Assembly: GCA_964473555.1 (NCBI GenBank) | Contig: CAYYPL010000002.1 | Coordinates: 434,001 to 498,000, forward strand | Length of the DNA stretch: 64,000 nucleotides | From: UBA11400 sp964473555 | Lineage (GTDB): Bacteria; Bacteroidota; Rhodothermia; Balneolales; HLUCCA01 | Direction of reading: 5' to 3' | Shown: positions 1 through 8,466 of the stretch, piece after piece | Layout of the letters: each line of letters opens with the position of its first letter | Position numbering within the stretch: position 1 is the first letter of the stretch | The notes under the pieces: model-generated | What the model was told of the DNA's origin: nothing | What the model saw: the letters and a program-made list of their open reading frames with translations, nothing else | Databases searched by the model: none | Position numbers and translations under genes: made by a program

Positions 1-244
1 ATCCATGCTGCAACAATATCAATCATACGGCCAATCGCTCAACCTTGAACCTCGCGAACGTGTAGCCCTTGCACTTGCAAGTAAAACGGCTATTCCAAGA
101 GGAAAAAAACTTTCTATGGTTGAGATGGAAACCCTGGTTGACCAACTATTTTCATGCGACCAACCCTACACAGACCCACTGAACAAGCCTACAATTTCCT
201 ATATTGCATTGGATGAAATAAGATTAAAGTTTCGTAGTCACTAA
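1..244 (+). CDS. mutL: MutL, C-terminal end only (partial)
   Basis: This is the last part of a DNA mismatch repair protein; the gene runs in from the left edge in the frame whose first full codon starts at base 2. The visible residues match the end of the MutL C-terminal dimerisation domain: an ALALASKTAI-like helix, the KLSMVEMETLVDQLF helix, then a P-x-x-x-P-T-I-type strand and a closing LDEI-x-x-KF. Endonuclease-type MutLs normally carry ACR and CPHGRP metal motifs in this region; here they read ASK and DPLNKP, so this copy may lack the endonuclease site (motif comparison from memory). It lies 14 bases upstream of the next co-directional gene. Confidence 0.8.
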   Translation, partial: SMLQQYQSYGQSLNLEPRERVALALASKTAIPRGKKLSMVEMETLVDQLFSCDQPYTDPLNKPTISYIALDEIRLKFRSH

Positions 245-258
245 TACATCGTCTGAGT

Positions 259-1380
259 ATGAACATCCTGGCATTGGAACCATTTCTGGGCGGGTCACAT
301 AAATCCTTTATTGAAGGACTTAAGAAATATTCACGGAATCGGATCATTCCCTTGACGATGACGGATAAATTCTGGCGTTGGAGACTTCACGGTGGTGCGG
401 TGACACTAGCCGATCGGTCAAATGAGATCACCGATGAGATCGACCTACTTTTGGTAAGTTCAATGACCAATTTTCCGGCATTTGTGGCTTTAACCAATCC
501 TCGTTTTGCCCACATCCCCTCAGTCATGTATATGCATGAGAATCAATTGACAATACCCATGCCTGAAGGAAAAGAACGTGATAACACCTTTTGTTACATT
601 AATTATCTCAGTATGTTATCGGTGGACAGGCTAATCTTTTCATCACAGTTCCATTTTGATTCGTTGATGCTTGAGTTACCGAGGTTTTTAAAAACGTTAC
701 CGGATCATCAAAATTTGCCCTCGATCGACAAGATAGCTGAAAAGAGTGAAGTGGTACACCCAGGGCTTCATCTGAAACCACACCTCGAATTCGACAAATA
801 CAGATCCCGTAATCCAAGGCCGGTAATTTTATGGAACCAACGATGGGAGCATGACAGAAATCCAGCTATGTTTTTCCGAATTATGGATAGACTTGATGAT
901 AGTGGATGTGTATTTGATCTGATATTGGCTGGCGACCAAACCCAGGAACGACCTAAAGAACTTGAAAAGATTTGGAAACGTTATGGTGACAGAATCCTAC
1001 ACTATGGTTATGCAGATAACTTCGAAAAGTACTCACAACTCTTGCATAAGTCCGATATCGTAATTTCAACCTCTACGTACGAATTTTTCTGTACCGCTGT
1101 TATGGAGGCCATTTATTGCGGTTGCCATCCGATGTTACCTGCAGGTTTAACCTACACTGAACTGATTCCTGAACATTTGAGAGAACCGCTGTTACATGCA
1201 CCCGTGTTCTACTATGATGAAGACGATCTGTTCAAAAAACTTCGTAAACTACTCATGGGTGACTCGAAAGGATTACCAATCCAGACTCTAAGAAATATCA
1301 ATGCTCACCTGGACTGGCAAAAAAGAATGAGTAAGTTTGATGAGGTATTTGAACATATCGTATCTACTATCAAACACTGA
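259..1380 (+). CDS. tRNA-queuosine alpha-mannosyltransferase-like glycosyltransferase (DUF3524 family)
   Basis: A 373-residue GT-B glycosyltransferase. The N-terminus carries the GGSHK-x-F signature of the DUF3524 domain. It is followed by YMHENQLT, WNQRWEHD near residue 195, and a C-terminal donor-binding region with STSTYEFFCTAVMEA and CGCHP. These match, in order, the motifs of the animal protein GTDC1/QTMAN, which transfers mannose from GDP-mannose to queuosine in tRNA-Asp; that is family knowledge recalled from memory. Mannosylation of queuosine tRNA by this bacterial protein is an inference. No other queuosine gene is in the window. It begins 14 bases after mutL, suggesting co-transcription, and ends convergent with dnaB. 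The main alternative is a different GT4-type glycosyltransferase activity. Confidence 0.75.
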   Translation: MNILALEPFLGGSHKSFIEGLKKYSRNRIIPLTMTDKFWRWRLHGGAVTLADRSNEITDEIDLLLVSSMTNFPAFVALTNPRFAHIPSVMYMHENQLTIPMPEGKERDNTFCYINYLSMLSVDRLIFSSQFHFDSLMLELPRFLKTLPDHQNLPSIDKIAEKSEVVHPGLHLKPHLEFDKYRSRNPRPVILWNQRWEHDRNPAMFFRIMDRLDDSGCVFDLILAGDQTQERPKELEKIWKRYGDRILHYGYADNFEKYSQLLHKSDIVISTSTYEFFCTAVMEAIYCGCHPMLPAGLTYTELIPEHLREPLLHAPVFYYDEDDLFKKLRKLLMGDSKGLPIQTLRNINAHLDWQKRMSKFDEVFEHIVSTIKH

Positions 1381-1390
1381 TCAGTTTGAT
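1369..1390. terminator. Hairpin between convergent genes, no T-run
   Basis: ATCAAAC and GTTTGAT form a perfect 7-bp inverted repeat around an 8-base self-complementary loop, spanning the stop codon of the glycosyltransferase gene and ending just before the dnaB stop. There is no T-tract on either side, so it is at best a weak or factor-assisted terminator. Confidence 0.3.
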
Positions 1391-1393
1391 GAG

Positions 1394-2941
1394 TTAAAAC
1401 GGGGAGTCATCCTCTATAACCGGACCAAGACCCTTAGCGGGATTTTGGCCTTTCCTGTGACTAGTACCATAAGGCTCTTCATCATCTGGCATCATCATCT
1501 CGTAACTCTGGTTGCCATTATATGCATCGTATGAGGCTGATGTGAGGTTTTCAAATCTGGCGTATTCTTTGACGAAATGAAGAGGTACCGCTCCTACTGG
1601 TCCGTTACGTTGTTTACCAATAATAACTTCAGCGATGTTTTGAGTCGACCGCCCGTTGTCATCTGTAGTGATTCCATAGTACTCGGGGCGAAACAGGAAA
1701 CATACTACATCGGCATCCTGTTCTATGGATCCGGATTCACGCAAATCCGACAATTGTGGACGTTTATCTCTACCTCGTTGTTCTACGGCTCTACTCAGCT
1801 GCGATAGCGCGATTACGGGTACATTGAGCTCTTTGGCCAGACTTTTAAGCCCACGGGATATATAAGCGATCTCTTGTTCGCGGTTACTGTTGTCTTTTAC
1901 GTTAGCAGTCATCAACTGAAGGTAATCGACGATAATTAATCCGATTTTTTTGTCATTTTTCAACCGCCTGCACTTCGATCGCATTTCCATCAAACTGATC
2001 CCTGGCGTATCATCAACAAAAATTTGAGCAGGGTAGAGTCTTCCGGCTGCTTCGATCAGATTTTGAAATTCGTCATCGTTTAGTTGTCCGGTACGCGCCT
2101 TTTGGGCGTCAACACGAGCTTCCATGGTCAAGAGTCGTTGTACGAGCGACTGATTAGACATTTCCAGGGAAAACAATGCGATAGGCGTTCTCATTTCAGG
2201 ATTCGGATGCAACGCAGCATTTCGGGCAGCAGTCAAGACGAACGCTGTTTTTCCCATAGATGGGCGGGCTGCAATGATGATAAGGTCCCCTTTTTGCCAG
2301 CCTGCAGTCATTTTATCCAGATCCAGGCTCGTAGGAACCCCCGTAATGGCACTTTTTTTTCCTCTAAGTTCTTCCAGATACTCCAGTGTGGATTTAATGC
2401 TGTCGGTAATAGCTTCTACATTGCCTCTTGAGTTCAGATTTGAAAGTTCGAATACTTTTTTTTCTGCTAGATCAAGCACATCGTATGGATCGGATGAGGG
2501 ATCATAACTTTCTTTAATCACCTCGGTACAGGAAAGTATGAGATCACGTTTCAATGCTTTTTCTGCAATAATCTGTATATGATACTCAATGTTGGCCGAT
2601 GAACTGACTGAACGTGTCAACTGAGTGATGTATCCAGCTCCGCCAATTATGTCAAGGAGATTCTGGTCACGAAGTTCGTTTTCAAGAGTCAACAGATCAA
2701 GTTGATTCTTGTTTTGAATCAGCTTACTCATTGTCTCAAAGATATGGCGATGTGATGGTCTGTAGAAATCAGTGATCTTTAAGGATTCAACAGCGAGTAT
2801 GGCAGCGTCACGATCAATCAGCATACCTCCAAGAACTGCTTCTTCGATTTCCAATGCCTGGGGAGGTATACGGCCTTCACGTTCAAGAATTAGGTCATCT
2901 TGCGCGGATTTTTGATTCGATTTGAACGAGTTTCTAGCCAT
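1394..2941 (-). CDS. dnaB: Replicative DNA helicase DnaB
   Basis: A hexameric 5'-3' helicase that unwinds the replication fork. The 515-residue product is slightly longer than the usual 450-470. It has the N-terminal DnaB domain (PQALEIEEAVLGGMLIDRDA, about residues 27-130) and a RecA-like ATPase core with Walker A ARPSMGKTAF near residue 225 and a Walker B IIVDYLQLM stretch. There is also the DLRESGSIEQDAD motif near the C-terminus, and a family-typical KQRNGPVG loop. No intein is present. The extra length is in a low-complexity N-terminal extension and an acidic C-terminal tail. It starts at an ATG 32 bases after the uracil-DNA glycosylase gene and is probably transcribed with it. Confidence 0.97.
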   Translation of the reverse strand: MARNSFKSNQKSAQDDLILEREGRIPPQALEIEEAVLGGMLIDRDAAILAVESLKITDFYRPSHRHIFETMSKLIQNKNQLDLLTLENELRDQNLLDIIGGAGYITQLTRSVSSSANIEYHIQIIAEKALKRDLILSCTEVIKESYDPSSDPYDVLDLAEKKVFELSNLNSRGNVEAITDSIKSTLEYLEELRGKKSAITGVPTSLDLDKMTAGWQKGDLIIIAARPSMGKTAFVLTAARNAALHPNPEMRTPIALFSLEMSNQSLVQRLLTMEARVDAQKARTGQLNDDEFQNLIEAAGRLYPAQIFVDDTPGISLMEMRSKCRRLKNDKKIGLIIVDYLQLMTANVKDNSNREQEIAYISRGLKSLAKELNVPVIALSQLSRAVEQRGRDKRPQLSDLRESGSIEQDADVVCFLFRPEYYGITTDDNGRSTQNIAEVIIGKQRNGPVGAVPLHFVKEYARFENLTSASYDAYNGNQSYEMMMPDDEEPYGTSHRKGQNPAKGLGPVIEDDSPF

Positions 2942-2973
2942 TTATTCTTATAAACATGTTTTATCCATTTGAA

Positions 2974-3714
2974 TCAGGGTTTACAGCCTAATTCATCATA
3001 TCGCTTACGAAGTAGCTGCACATCTTCCCAAGTTTCCCGTTTCCAGTTAGGATTTCTGAGTAAAGCAGCGGGGTGATAAGTTACCAATATCTCATATTTT
3101 TCCGAAAATTTATGAAACGTCCCACGCATCTCCTTCATGGTTGAATGAATGCCCAAAAGGGTCTCTGCTGAAATTTTACCCAGGCATAGTATCAGTTTAG
3201 GATGAATCAGTTCAATCTGCTTCATTAAGTAGGGCAAGCTTCGAGCGCGCTCCTCTGCAGTGGGATTACGATTATCCGGTGGACGATGCTTCAAAATATT
3301 TGCAATATAAACCTGGTCTCTGGAGAAATTAATCGCTTCGAGGATTTTGGTCAGAAGTTGTCCGGATCTTCCGACAAAGGGTTCACCCATTTTATCCTCT
3401 TCAGCACCGGGTGCTTCTCCAATCAGTAATAAATCTGCATTTGGATTCCCCTTACCAAAAACTAGTTGAGTACCTTCAAGATCTGTACGCAGTTCATCAA
3501 CATCAAGGCAATACCTATAAAGCTCATCTAGACTTTGTATGTTGTTAAAATCTATTAAATTAGGCATGAGATGTAAATCATGATGAGCTGTTGAACCCGA
3601 TGTGTCTGATGAAGGAAGCGTATCTGGGTCAAAAAAAACCTCACCGTAGATTTCCTTCTGGTGATTCAGATAGGTTTCAATTCGATTGGCTAGAGAGTCC
3701 TGATTTGGTTTCAT
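2974..3714 (-). CDS. Family 4-type uracil-DNA glycosylase lacking Fe-S cysteines
   Basis: Predicted to remove uracil from DNA. The 246-residue product has a roughly 60-residue N-terminal extension, then a family-4 core: FGKGNPNADLLLIGEAPGAEED (motif A, near 86-106), GEPFVGRSGQLL, ANILKHRPPDNRNP (137-150) and TYHPAALLRNP (motif B, 212-222). Family-4 enzymes hold a 4Fe-4S cluster with four cysteines, one of them in a KCRPP motif. Here that motif reads KHRPP (H143), and the whole protein has only three cysteines (C69, C177, C244), none at the expected places, so the cluster is presumably lost. The motif A and HPA segments are intact, so activity is still likely. Transcribed just ahead of dnaB. 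Confidence 0.85.
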   Translation of the reverse strand: MKPNQDSLANRIETYLNHQKEIYGEVFFDPDTLPSSDTSGSTAHHDLHLMPNLIDFNNIQSLDELYRYCLDVDELRTDLEGTQLVFGKGNPNADLLLIGEAPGAEEDKMGEPFVGRSGQLLTKILEAINFSRDQVYIANILKHRPPDNRNPTAEERARSLPYLMKQIELIHPKLILCLGKISAETLLGIHSTMKEMRGTFHKFSEKYEILVTYHPAALLRNPNWKRETWEDVQLLRKRYDELGCKP

Positions 3715-3792
3715 AAGTCGATAAAGTAATTACAATGGACTGCATAATCCATTTAAAAATATTGAATCTCAAATATCTAGTGAATTGATCAA

Positions 3793-3825
3793 TAAAAAAG
3801 CCCGATAAACAGCGTTCACCGGGCT
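3793..3825 (-). terminator. Rho-independent terminator of the nuo operon
   Basis: Read on the minus strand, AGCCCG and CGGGCT make a 6-bp GC-rich stem around a 15-base loop, followed at once by a run of six T. It lies 24 bases past the nuoH stop and closes the nuoA-H unit before the uracil-DNA glycosylase gene. Confidence 0.85.
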
Positions 3826-3848
3826 CTGTAAAAAAGCTGGTCGTTATC

Positions 3849-4865
3849 CTACAGGTAGTTCTTGATTATGTACAGAACAATAGCAATAACCATGAAATTC
3901 AAAATGGACAATGGGAGTAATCGACTCCAACAAAGTCGCATCAATTGATCAAATTTGAATCGAGGGAGTGTCCATCGTACCCAAATAAATACAAATACCC
4001 AGAAGGAAGTTTTGGCCAGGAATACATTTACGTCCAGGAATCCTTTCCAGAATGGAGATATCTCAGGTAACCATGCCTCAGCAAATGGAAGATGATATCC
4101 ACCGAAGAAGAATGTGGTAATCAACATACTTCCAATCACAACGTGCATGTATTCTGCCAGGAAAAACATTCCAAACTTCATCGAGCTGTATTCGGTATTA
4201 TATCCTCCCACGAGTTCCTGTTCGGCTTCGACAAGATCAAATGGAGTACGGTTCGCCTCGGCAAACGAAGCAATGATGAATATGATTGCTCCGATTGGAT
4301 TTACAAATACGTTCCACCACATCGACTGTGAATTCACGATTTCCACCACACTCAGCGATGCCGCCATCAGAACAGTAGACGCTACGGCCATACCCATTGG
4401 GAGTTCATAGCTCACCATTTGAGCTGCCGCTCGTAATCCACCAAGCAAAGAATATTTCGAGTTCGAAGCCCAACCTGCAAGTGTTACACCATATACACCG
4501 AGTGAGGTGATCGCGAGCAGATACAATACACCGATATTAGGATTTGATGCAACCAAACCATCTCCATAAGGGATAACTGCTATTGTAAGTAGCGCAGTAG
4601 TTACTGGGATCATGGGTGCTATAGCGTGTATCGTTTTGTTCCCGGCTGCCGGGGTAATGTCTTCTCTTACAATCAGCTTGAGCACATCAGCTAGAGGCTG
4701 AAGCAGTCCGAATGGACCTACCCGGTTTGGACCCACACGATCCTGGATAAATGCAGCAATACGTCGTTCGGCATATACCACTATGGCGGCCGATTGAAGT
4801 AAAAATGCTAATGCTGCACCCATTACAATCAGCGAAGTTATCAAAGTTGGAGTAAACAATTCCAT
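3849..4865 (-). CDS. nuoH: NADH-quinone oxidoreductase subunit H
   Basis: Membrane subunit of complex I at the junction between the quinone-reducing arm and the proton-pumping arm. The 338-residue product is rich in hydrophobic segments (about eight to nine transmembrane helices). It carries the family signature DRVGPNRVGPFGLLQPLADVLK after the first helix and the conserved EANRTPFDLVEAEQELV-GGYNTEYSS loop that lines the quinone site. The start ATG is 7 bases from the nuoG stop. It is the last nuo gene here: a strong terminator follows, and no nuoI-N genes are in the window. Confidence 0.97.
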   Translation of the reverse strand: MELFTPTLITSLIVMGAALAFLLQSAAIVVYAERRIAAFIQDRVGPNRVGPFGLLQPLADVLKLIVREDITPAAGNKTIHAIAPMIPVTTALLTIAVIPYGDGLVASNPNIGVLYLLAITSLGVYGVTLAGWASNSKYSLLGGLRAAAQMVSYELPMGMAVASTVLMAASLSVVEIVNSQSMWWNVFVNPIGAIIFIIASFAEANRTPFDLVEAEQELVGGYNTEYSSMKFGMFFLAEYMHVVIGSMLITTFFFGGYHLPFAEAWLPEISPFWKGFLDVNVFLAKTSFWVFVFIWVRWTLPRFKFDQLMRLCWSRLLPLSILNFMVIAIVLYIIKNYL

Positions 4866-4872
4866 GTAGAAA

Positions 4873-6609
4873 TTAGGCTAAATTAACGGGTACGTTTTGA
4901 TCGTTCAACAAAGAAACACCGAGTTCTTGGTCAATTCTATCGTAGGATACGGATGCAAATACATCTACAGAACCTCTAATATCATCGAAGATCTGGTGTG
5001 CAGATTCGTAGCTGAAGTCAAGATTCATCTCATTTGCAAGTCGGACCAATACTTCCCAGGCGGGTATGCAATCCACTTTATTTTTATCTGAAACCCAGTT
5101 ATCGAATCGTGTACCAAAATGGTCTAGACGTCCCATTGACATCTCCAAATTAATTCGACGATTCGTGTAGATGGTTTCCTTTGCTGGAATCGTACGTTGA
5201 ACGATTTGATCCACACTAACGTAAGAACCAAAATGTTCAACAGCTGATGTGACAGGTATCGTCAGATCAGCACGAGCAGATGTAGCGTTGTTGTTTGTAC
5301 CCAAATAAGCGACAAAAATATGATCTAGGTCGCTTCTATTCAGTAAATCTCTTCCAATTACATCCTCTTGTAAAATAACAACTACTTTAGCCCGTTTAAC
5401 CGCTGATTTGATATCCGTTGGGCTCCATTCATTCAGACCAACATATCTGCAGCCTGCTGTATTCGGAGCCTGGTCATCGCTGAGAAGGAATCCGTCACCT
5501 TTACCAGTCTCCACGTGCGGCACAAAACCCGCAGATGTATACCCTAAAAGATTAAAGAATCGATACAAAGCGAAGTTGTCCTCCACGGAAGCATATGCAC
5601 TCCCTATGATTGTTACGCCATCTTTCCCTGCTGAACTGATTTGCTCGGATAGAGTCAAAAGTGCGTTGTTCCACGATGTTTTTACAGGCTCTCTATCTGT
5701 ACCTAGCTGTGGACGGGAGATCCTATTTTCATTATAGAGTTTAAATGCTTCACGGCCGGAATCTGGCATCCAGTGATCGTTGATCTTCGGATTGTGACGT
5801 GGAGTGATGCGCATGACCAGGTTGTCTCTAGTCCAAATATCAACGCTGCAACCTTTTCCGTTAGTGATATCGATGCCAGGTGTTTGAGCCATTTCCCAAA
5901 CACGGGCCTTGAATCGAAAATCGGCAGCAGTTAGTGCACCAACTGGGCAAATATCAACCGTATTCATTGAATAGGGATCATCAAAAGCTCTTCCGGGTGC
6001 TGTAGTAGGATAGTTGTGGTCTCCGCGTTGAACGATGGAAAGTTGATTGGATTTTGAAATCTCTTCAGTGAATCGTACACAACGTGTACAGTTTATGCAC
6101 CGTTCAGCGTCGAGAATCACACGTGGTCCAAGTTGTATTCGTTTTGGTTTATGGACTTTCTTGTGTTCAAATCGGCTACCTTCAGGACCATACTTGTAGG
6201 TCTGAATCTGCAGAGGGCACTCTCCAGCCTGGTCACAAATCGGACAATCCAGTGGGTGGTTGATCAGAATAAATTCGAGTACATCTTTTTGACCTCGACG
6301 GACCAATTCTGAGGTTACATGTGTCTTGATGACCATTCCATCGGTTGCATCCAGACTACAGGCTGTCATGAGTTTTGGGAAGAACTGAATGATCCTTTCC
6401 CCGTTCTCATCGAGTTTGAACGAGTTCGTTTCTCTATCCATAACCGGAGTTCCAGCCTCTACATAACACTGTCGGCAGTTGGCCGGAATGGATAAGGAAG
6501 GATGGTAGCAAAAGAAAGGTAATTCGAGACCCATATCAAGGATAAATTGAAGGACCTTGACTTTTCCTTCGAACTCGAATCGTTTATTGTCTATAAAAAT
6601 TTCAGCCAT
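4873..6609 (-). CDS. nuoG: NADH-quinone oxidoreductase subunit G (short form)
   Basis: Peripheral-arm subunit that carries several Fe-S clusters of the electron wire. Cysteines visible in order: FCYHP, NCRQC and TAC for the 2Fe-2S cluster N1a; an H-x3-C-x2-C-x5-C set (HPLDCPICDQAGEC) for N5; and CINCTRC plus DICPVGAL for N4. The following domain is the degenerate molybdopterin-oxidoreductase fold. At 578 residues the protein is shorter than the 700-900 of many NuoG, with the C-terminal molybdopterin-like part reduced. The N7 cysteine set found in some NuoG is not seen; only a lone Cys in GKGCSVDIW remains. Preceded by nuoF at 19 bases. Confidence 0.95.
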   Translation of the reverse strand: MAEIFIDNKRFEFEGKVKVLQFILDMGLELPFFCYHPSLSIPANCRQCYVEAGTPVMDRETNSFKLDENGERIIQFFPKLMTACSLDATDGMVIKTHVTSELVRRGQKDVLEFILINHPLDCPICDQAGECPLQIQTYKYGPEGSRFEHKKVHKPKRIQLGPRVILDAERCINCTRCVRFTEEISKSNQLSIVQRGDHNYPTTAPGRAFDDPYSMNTVDICPVGALTAADFRFKARVWEMAQTPGIDITNGKGCSVDIWTRDNLVMRITPRHNPKINDHWMPDSGREAFKLYNENRISRPQLGTDREPVKTSWNNALLTLSEQISSAGKDGVTIIGSAYASVEDNFALYRFFNLLGYTSAGFVPHVETGKGDGFLLSDDQAPNTAGCRYVGLNEWSPTDIKSAVKRAKVVVILQEDVIGRDLLNRSDLDHIFVAYLGTNNNATSARADLTIPVTSAVEHFGSYVSVDQIVQRTIPAKETIYTNRRINLEMSMGRLDHFGTRFDNWVSDKNKVDCIPAWEVLVRLANEMNLDFSYESAHQIFDDIRGSVDVFASVSYDRIDQELGVSLLNDQNVPVNLA

Positions 6610-6628
6610 GAGCTTGATAGTTCAAAAA

Positions 6629-7918
6629 TTATGCGACTGCGTATACTGATTTTTTCACACGAGCTTCAAAGTCTTCGCGGAATCTGTTAATGGTATAACG
6701 AACCGGCCATGCCGCGGCATCAGCCAGTGCGCAAATGGTTCTACCTTCCATCTGAGTACAAAGATCGAGCAGGAGATCCAGATCCCTCATGTTCCCCTCG
6801 CCATTTTTGATCTTGATAAGAATCTTTTCCAACCAACCGGTTCCTTCGCGGCAAGGTGTGCATTGTCCACAGGACTCATGGTGATAGAAATGTGAAACCC
6901 TCCAGAGGAAGTCAACCATATCGGTGTCCTCATCTAAAATACACATACCGGCTGTCCCAAGCATAGATCCAGCCTGACGAAGGGAATCAGAATCCATACG
7001 AACACCTTCAAGCGCATCGCCACGTAGTGGAGGGGTTGAGGAGCCACCAGGAATCACAGCTTTGACTTTTTTGCCCCCTCTGACTCCACCAGCGACTTCA
7101 TCAATCAGGTCGGTAATGAGCATTCCAGTTGGATATTCATACACACCAGGTCTGTTTACGTGCCCTGAAATACCATACAGAAGCGGACCCGGATGCGTTG
7201 CTGCACCTACATTCTTGAACCAATCGGCACCATTGTTAATAATCAAAGGCACGTTCGCCAGAGATTCGATATTGTTTATCGTAGTCGGGCGTCCCCAAAG
7301 ACCTTTTTGAGCTGGAAATGGTGGTTTTACCCGTGGATATCCCCGTTTCCCCTCTAATGATTCCATGAGTGAGGATTCTTCGCCACAAATGTATGCTCCT
7401 GCTCCACTGTGCACAACCATATCAACGGAGAATCCACTATCCAGGATGTTATTTCCTAAGTATCCTTTGGAATAAGCATCTTCAACAGCTTTTTCCATCA
7501 TTCGGATCCAGCTCCTGTATTCACCACGAATATACACATATACCGTTGTGATACTCATCGCATACGCAGCGATAATGGATCCTTCGATAAAGGTATGAGG
7601 ATTGAATTCAAAGATGATTCGGTCTTTGAACGTACCAGGTTCGGACTCATCGCCATTTGCAGCGATATAACGGGGGCCACCGTCTGGTTTTGGCATAAAA
7701 GACCATTTCAGACCCGTATTGAATCCAGCACCTCCGCGTCCACGAAGTCCGGAATCTTTGACCGTACCAGTGACCTTTTCGGGGGTAAATTCACTTTGGT
7801 TCGAGAGAATCTTTTTTAGAGCGCCGTAGCCACCGTTTTTTTCATAAACATCGATTTTATGGAGGTCCTTGATGTTTGGAATCAGTGTTGGCTTGTATGA
7901 TTTCCAGTCAGTATTCAT
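6629..7918 (-). CDS. nuoF: NADH-quinone oxidoreductase subunit F
   Basis: NADH- and FMN-binding subunit, the electron entry point of complex I. The 429-residue protein has the glycine-rich FMN/NADH loop GLRGRGGAGFNTGLKWSF near residue 60, the EESSLMESLEGKRGYPR segment, and the N3 4Fe-4S ligands in ESCGQCTPCREG with the fourth cysteine in RTICALAD. The length and motif order are normal for the family. It follows nuoE by 6 bases. Confidence 0.97.
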   Translation of the reverse strand: MNTDWKSYKPTLIPNIKDLHKIDVYEKNGGYGALKKILSNQSEFTPEKVTGTVKDSGLRGRGGAGFNTGLKWSFMPKPDGGPRYIAANGDESEPGTFKDRIIFEFNPHTFIEGSIIAAYAMSITTVYVYIRGEYRSWIRMMEKAVEDAYSKGYLGNNILDSGFSVDMVVHSGAGAYICGEESSLMESLEGKRGYPRVKPPFPAQKGLWGRPTTINNIESLANVPLIINNGADWFKNVGAATHPGPLLYGISGHVNRPGVYEYPTGMLITDLIDEVAGGVRGGKKVKAVIPGGSSTPPLRGDALEGVRMDSDSLRQAGSMLGTAGMCILDEDTDMVDFLWRVSHFYHHESCGQCTPCREGTGWLEKILIKIKNGEGNMRDLDLLLDLCTQMEGRTICALADAAAWPVRYTINRFREDFEARVKKSVYAVA

Positions 7919-7924
7919 GCGTAG

Positions 7925-8464
7925 TTATTCTGCAGATTCGCGGTTTTGTACCAATGGGATGGACTCGAATTTGGGCATTATATCGTTTCTGAGATCATCA
8001 ATGATTGAATCAATTTTCTCAGGTGTAAGGTTATTGGCATAAACATCATTGGTTATTTGCATCATTGGAGCGTAGCCGCAAGCACCAAGACATTCAACAC
8101 TTTGAATCGAAAACAGACCATCTTCTGTAGTTTCGCCTGCTTTGATACCGAGTTTATTTTCAAGATATCTCAGTGTGTCGTATGCACCACAAACCTGGCA
8201 ACTGAAGCTGGTGCAGACATCAAGAACATACTTACCCATCTTTTCTTTGTAATACTGGGTGTAGAATGTTGCTACACCATACACATGAGATTCGGGTAAT
8301 CCCAACGTTTTGGCCACCAATTGCTGCACTTCGATCTCAACGTGGCCAAATTTGTCCTGTGCCATCCATAAAACCGGCATAACGGCTGGCTGTGGATTCG
8401 GATACCTCGCGATAATGTTTTCGATTTTGTCGAGTTCTTCTTTTGTAAATTCGTACTGTTGCAT
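7925..8464 (-). CDS. nuoE: NADH-quinone oxidoreductase subunit E
   Basis: Thioredoxin-fold subunit of the NADH dehydrogenase module, holding the off-path 2Fe-2S cluster N1a-type centre of the 24-kDa family. The 179-residue product has the ligands in CTSFSCQVCG and VECLGACGYAPMMQI. Its N-terminal helical part (YPNPQPAVMPVLWMAQDKFG) is typical. It sits 2 bases from nuoD and 6 from nuoF, inside a single transcription unit. Confidence 0.96.
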   Translation of the reverse strand: MQQYEFTKEELDKIENIIARYPNPQPAVMPVLWMAQDKFGHVEIEVQQLVAKTLGLPESHVYGVATFYTQYYKEKMGKYVLDVCTSFSCQVCGAYDTLRYLENKLGIKAGETTEDGLFSIQSVECLGACGYAPMMQITNDVYANNLTPEKIDSIIDDLRNDIMPKFESIPLVQNRESAE

Positions 8465-8466
8465 AA

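Noticed and set aside
259..1380. Ordinary lipopolysaccharide-type GT4 glycosyltransferase
   Set aside because: The GGSHK, HENQL and RWEHD motifs fit DUF3524/QTMAN far better, and no polysaccharide genes are nearby.
5408..5737. 109-codon plus-strand ORF opposite nuoG
   Set aside because: It is antisense to a clearly real gene and shows no protein-like pattern; the same applies to other long shadow ORFs, such as 2084-2431, 42109-42450, 54039-54425 and 56209-56637.
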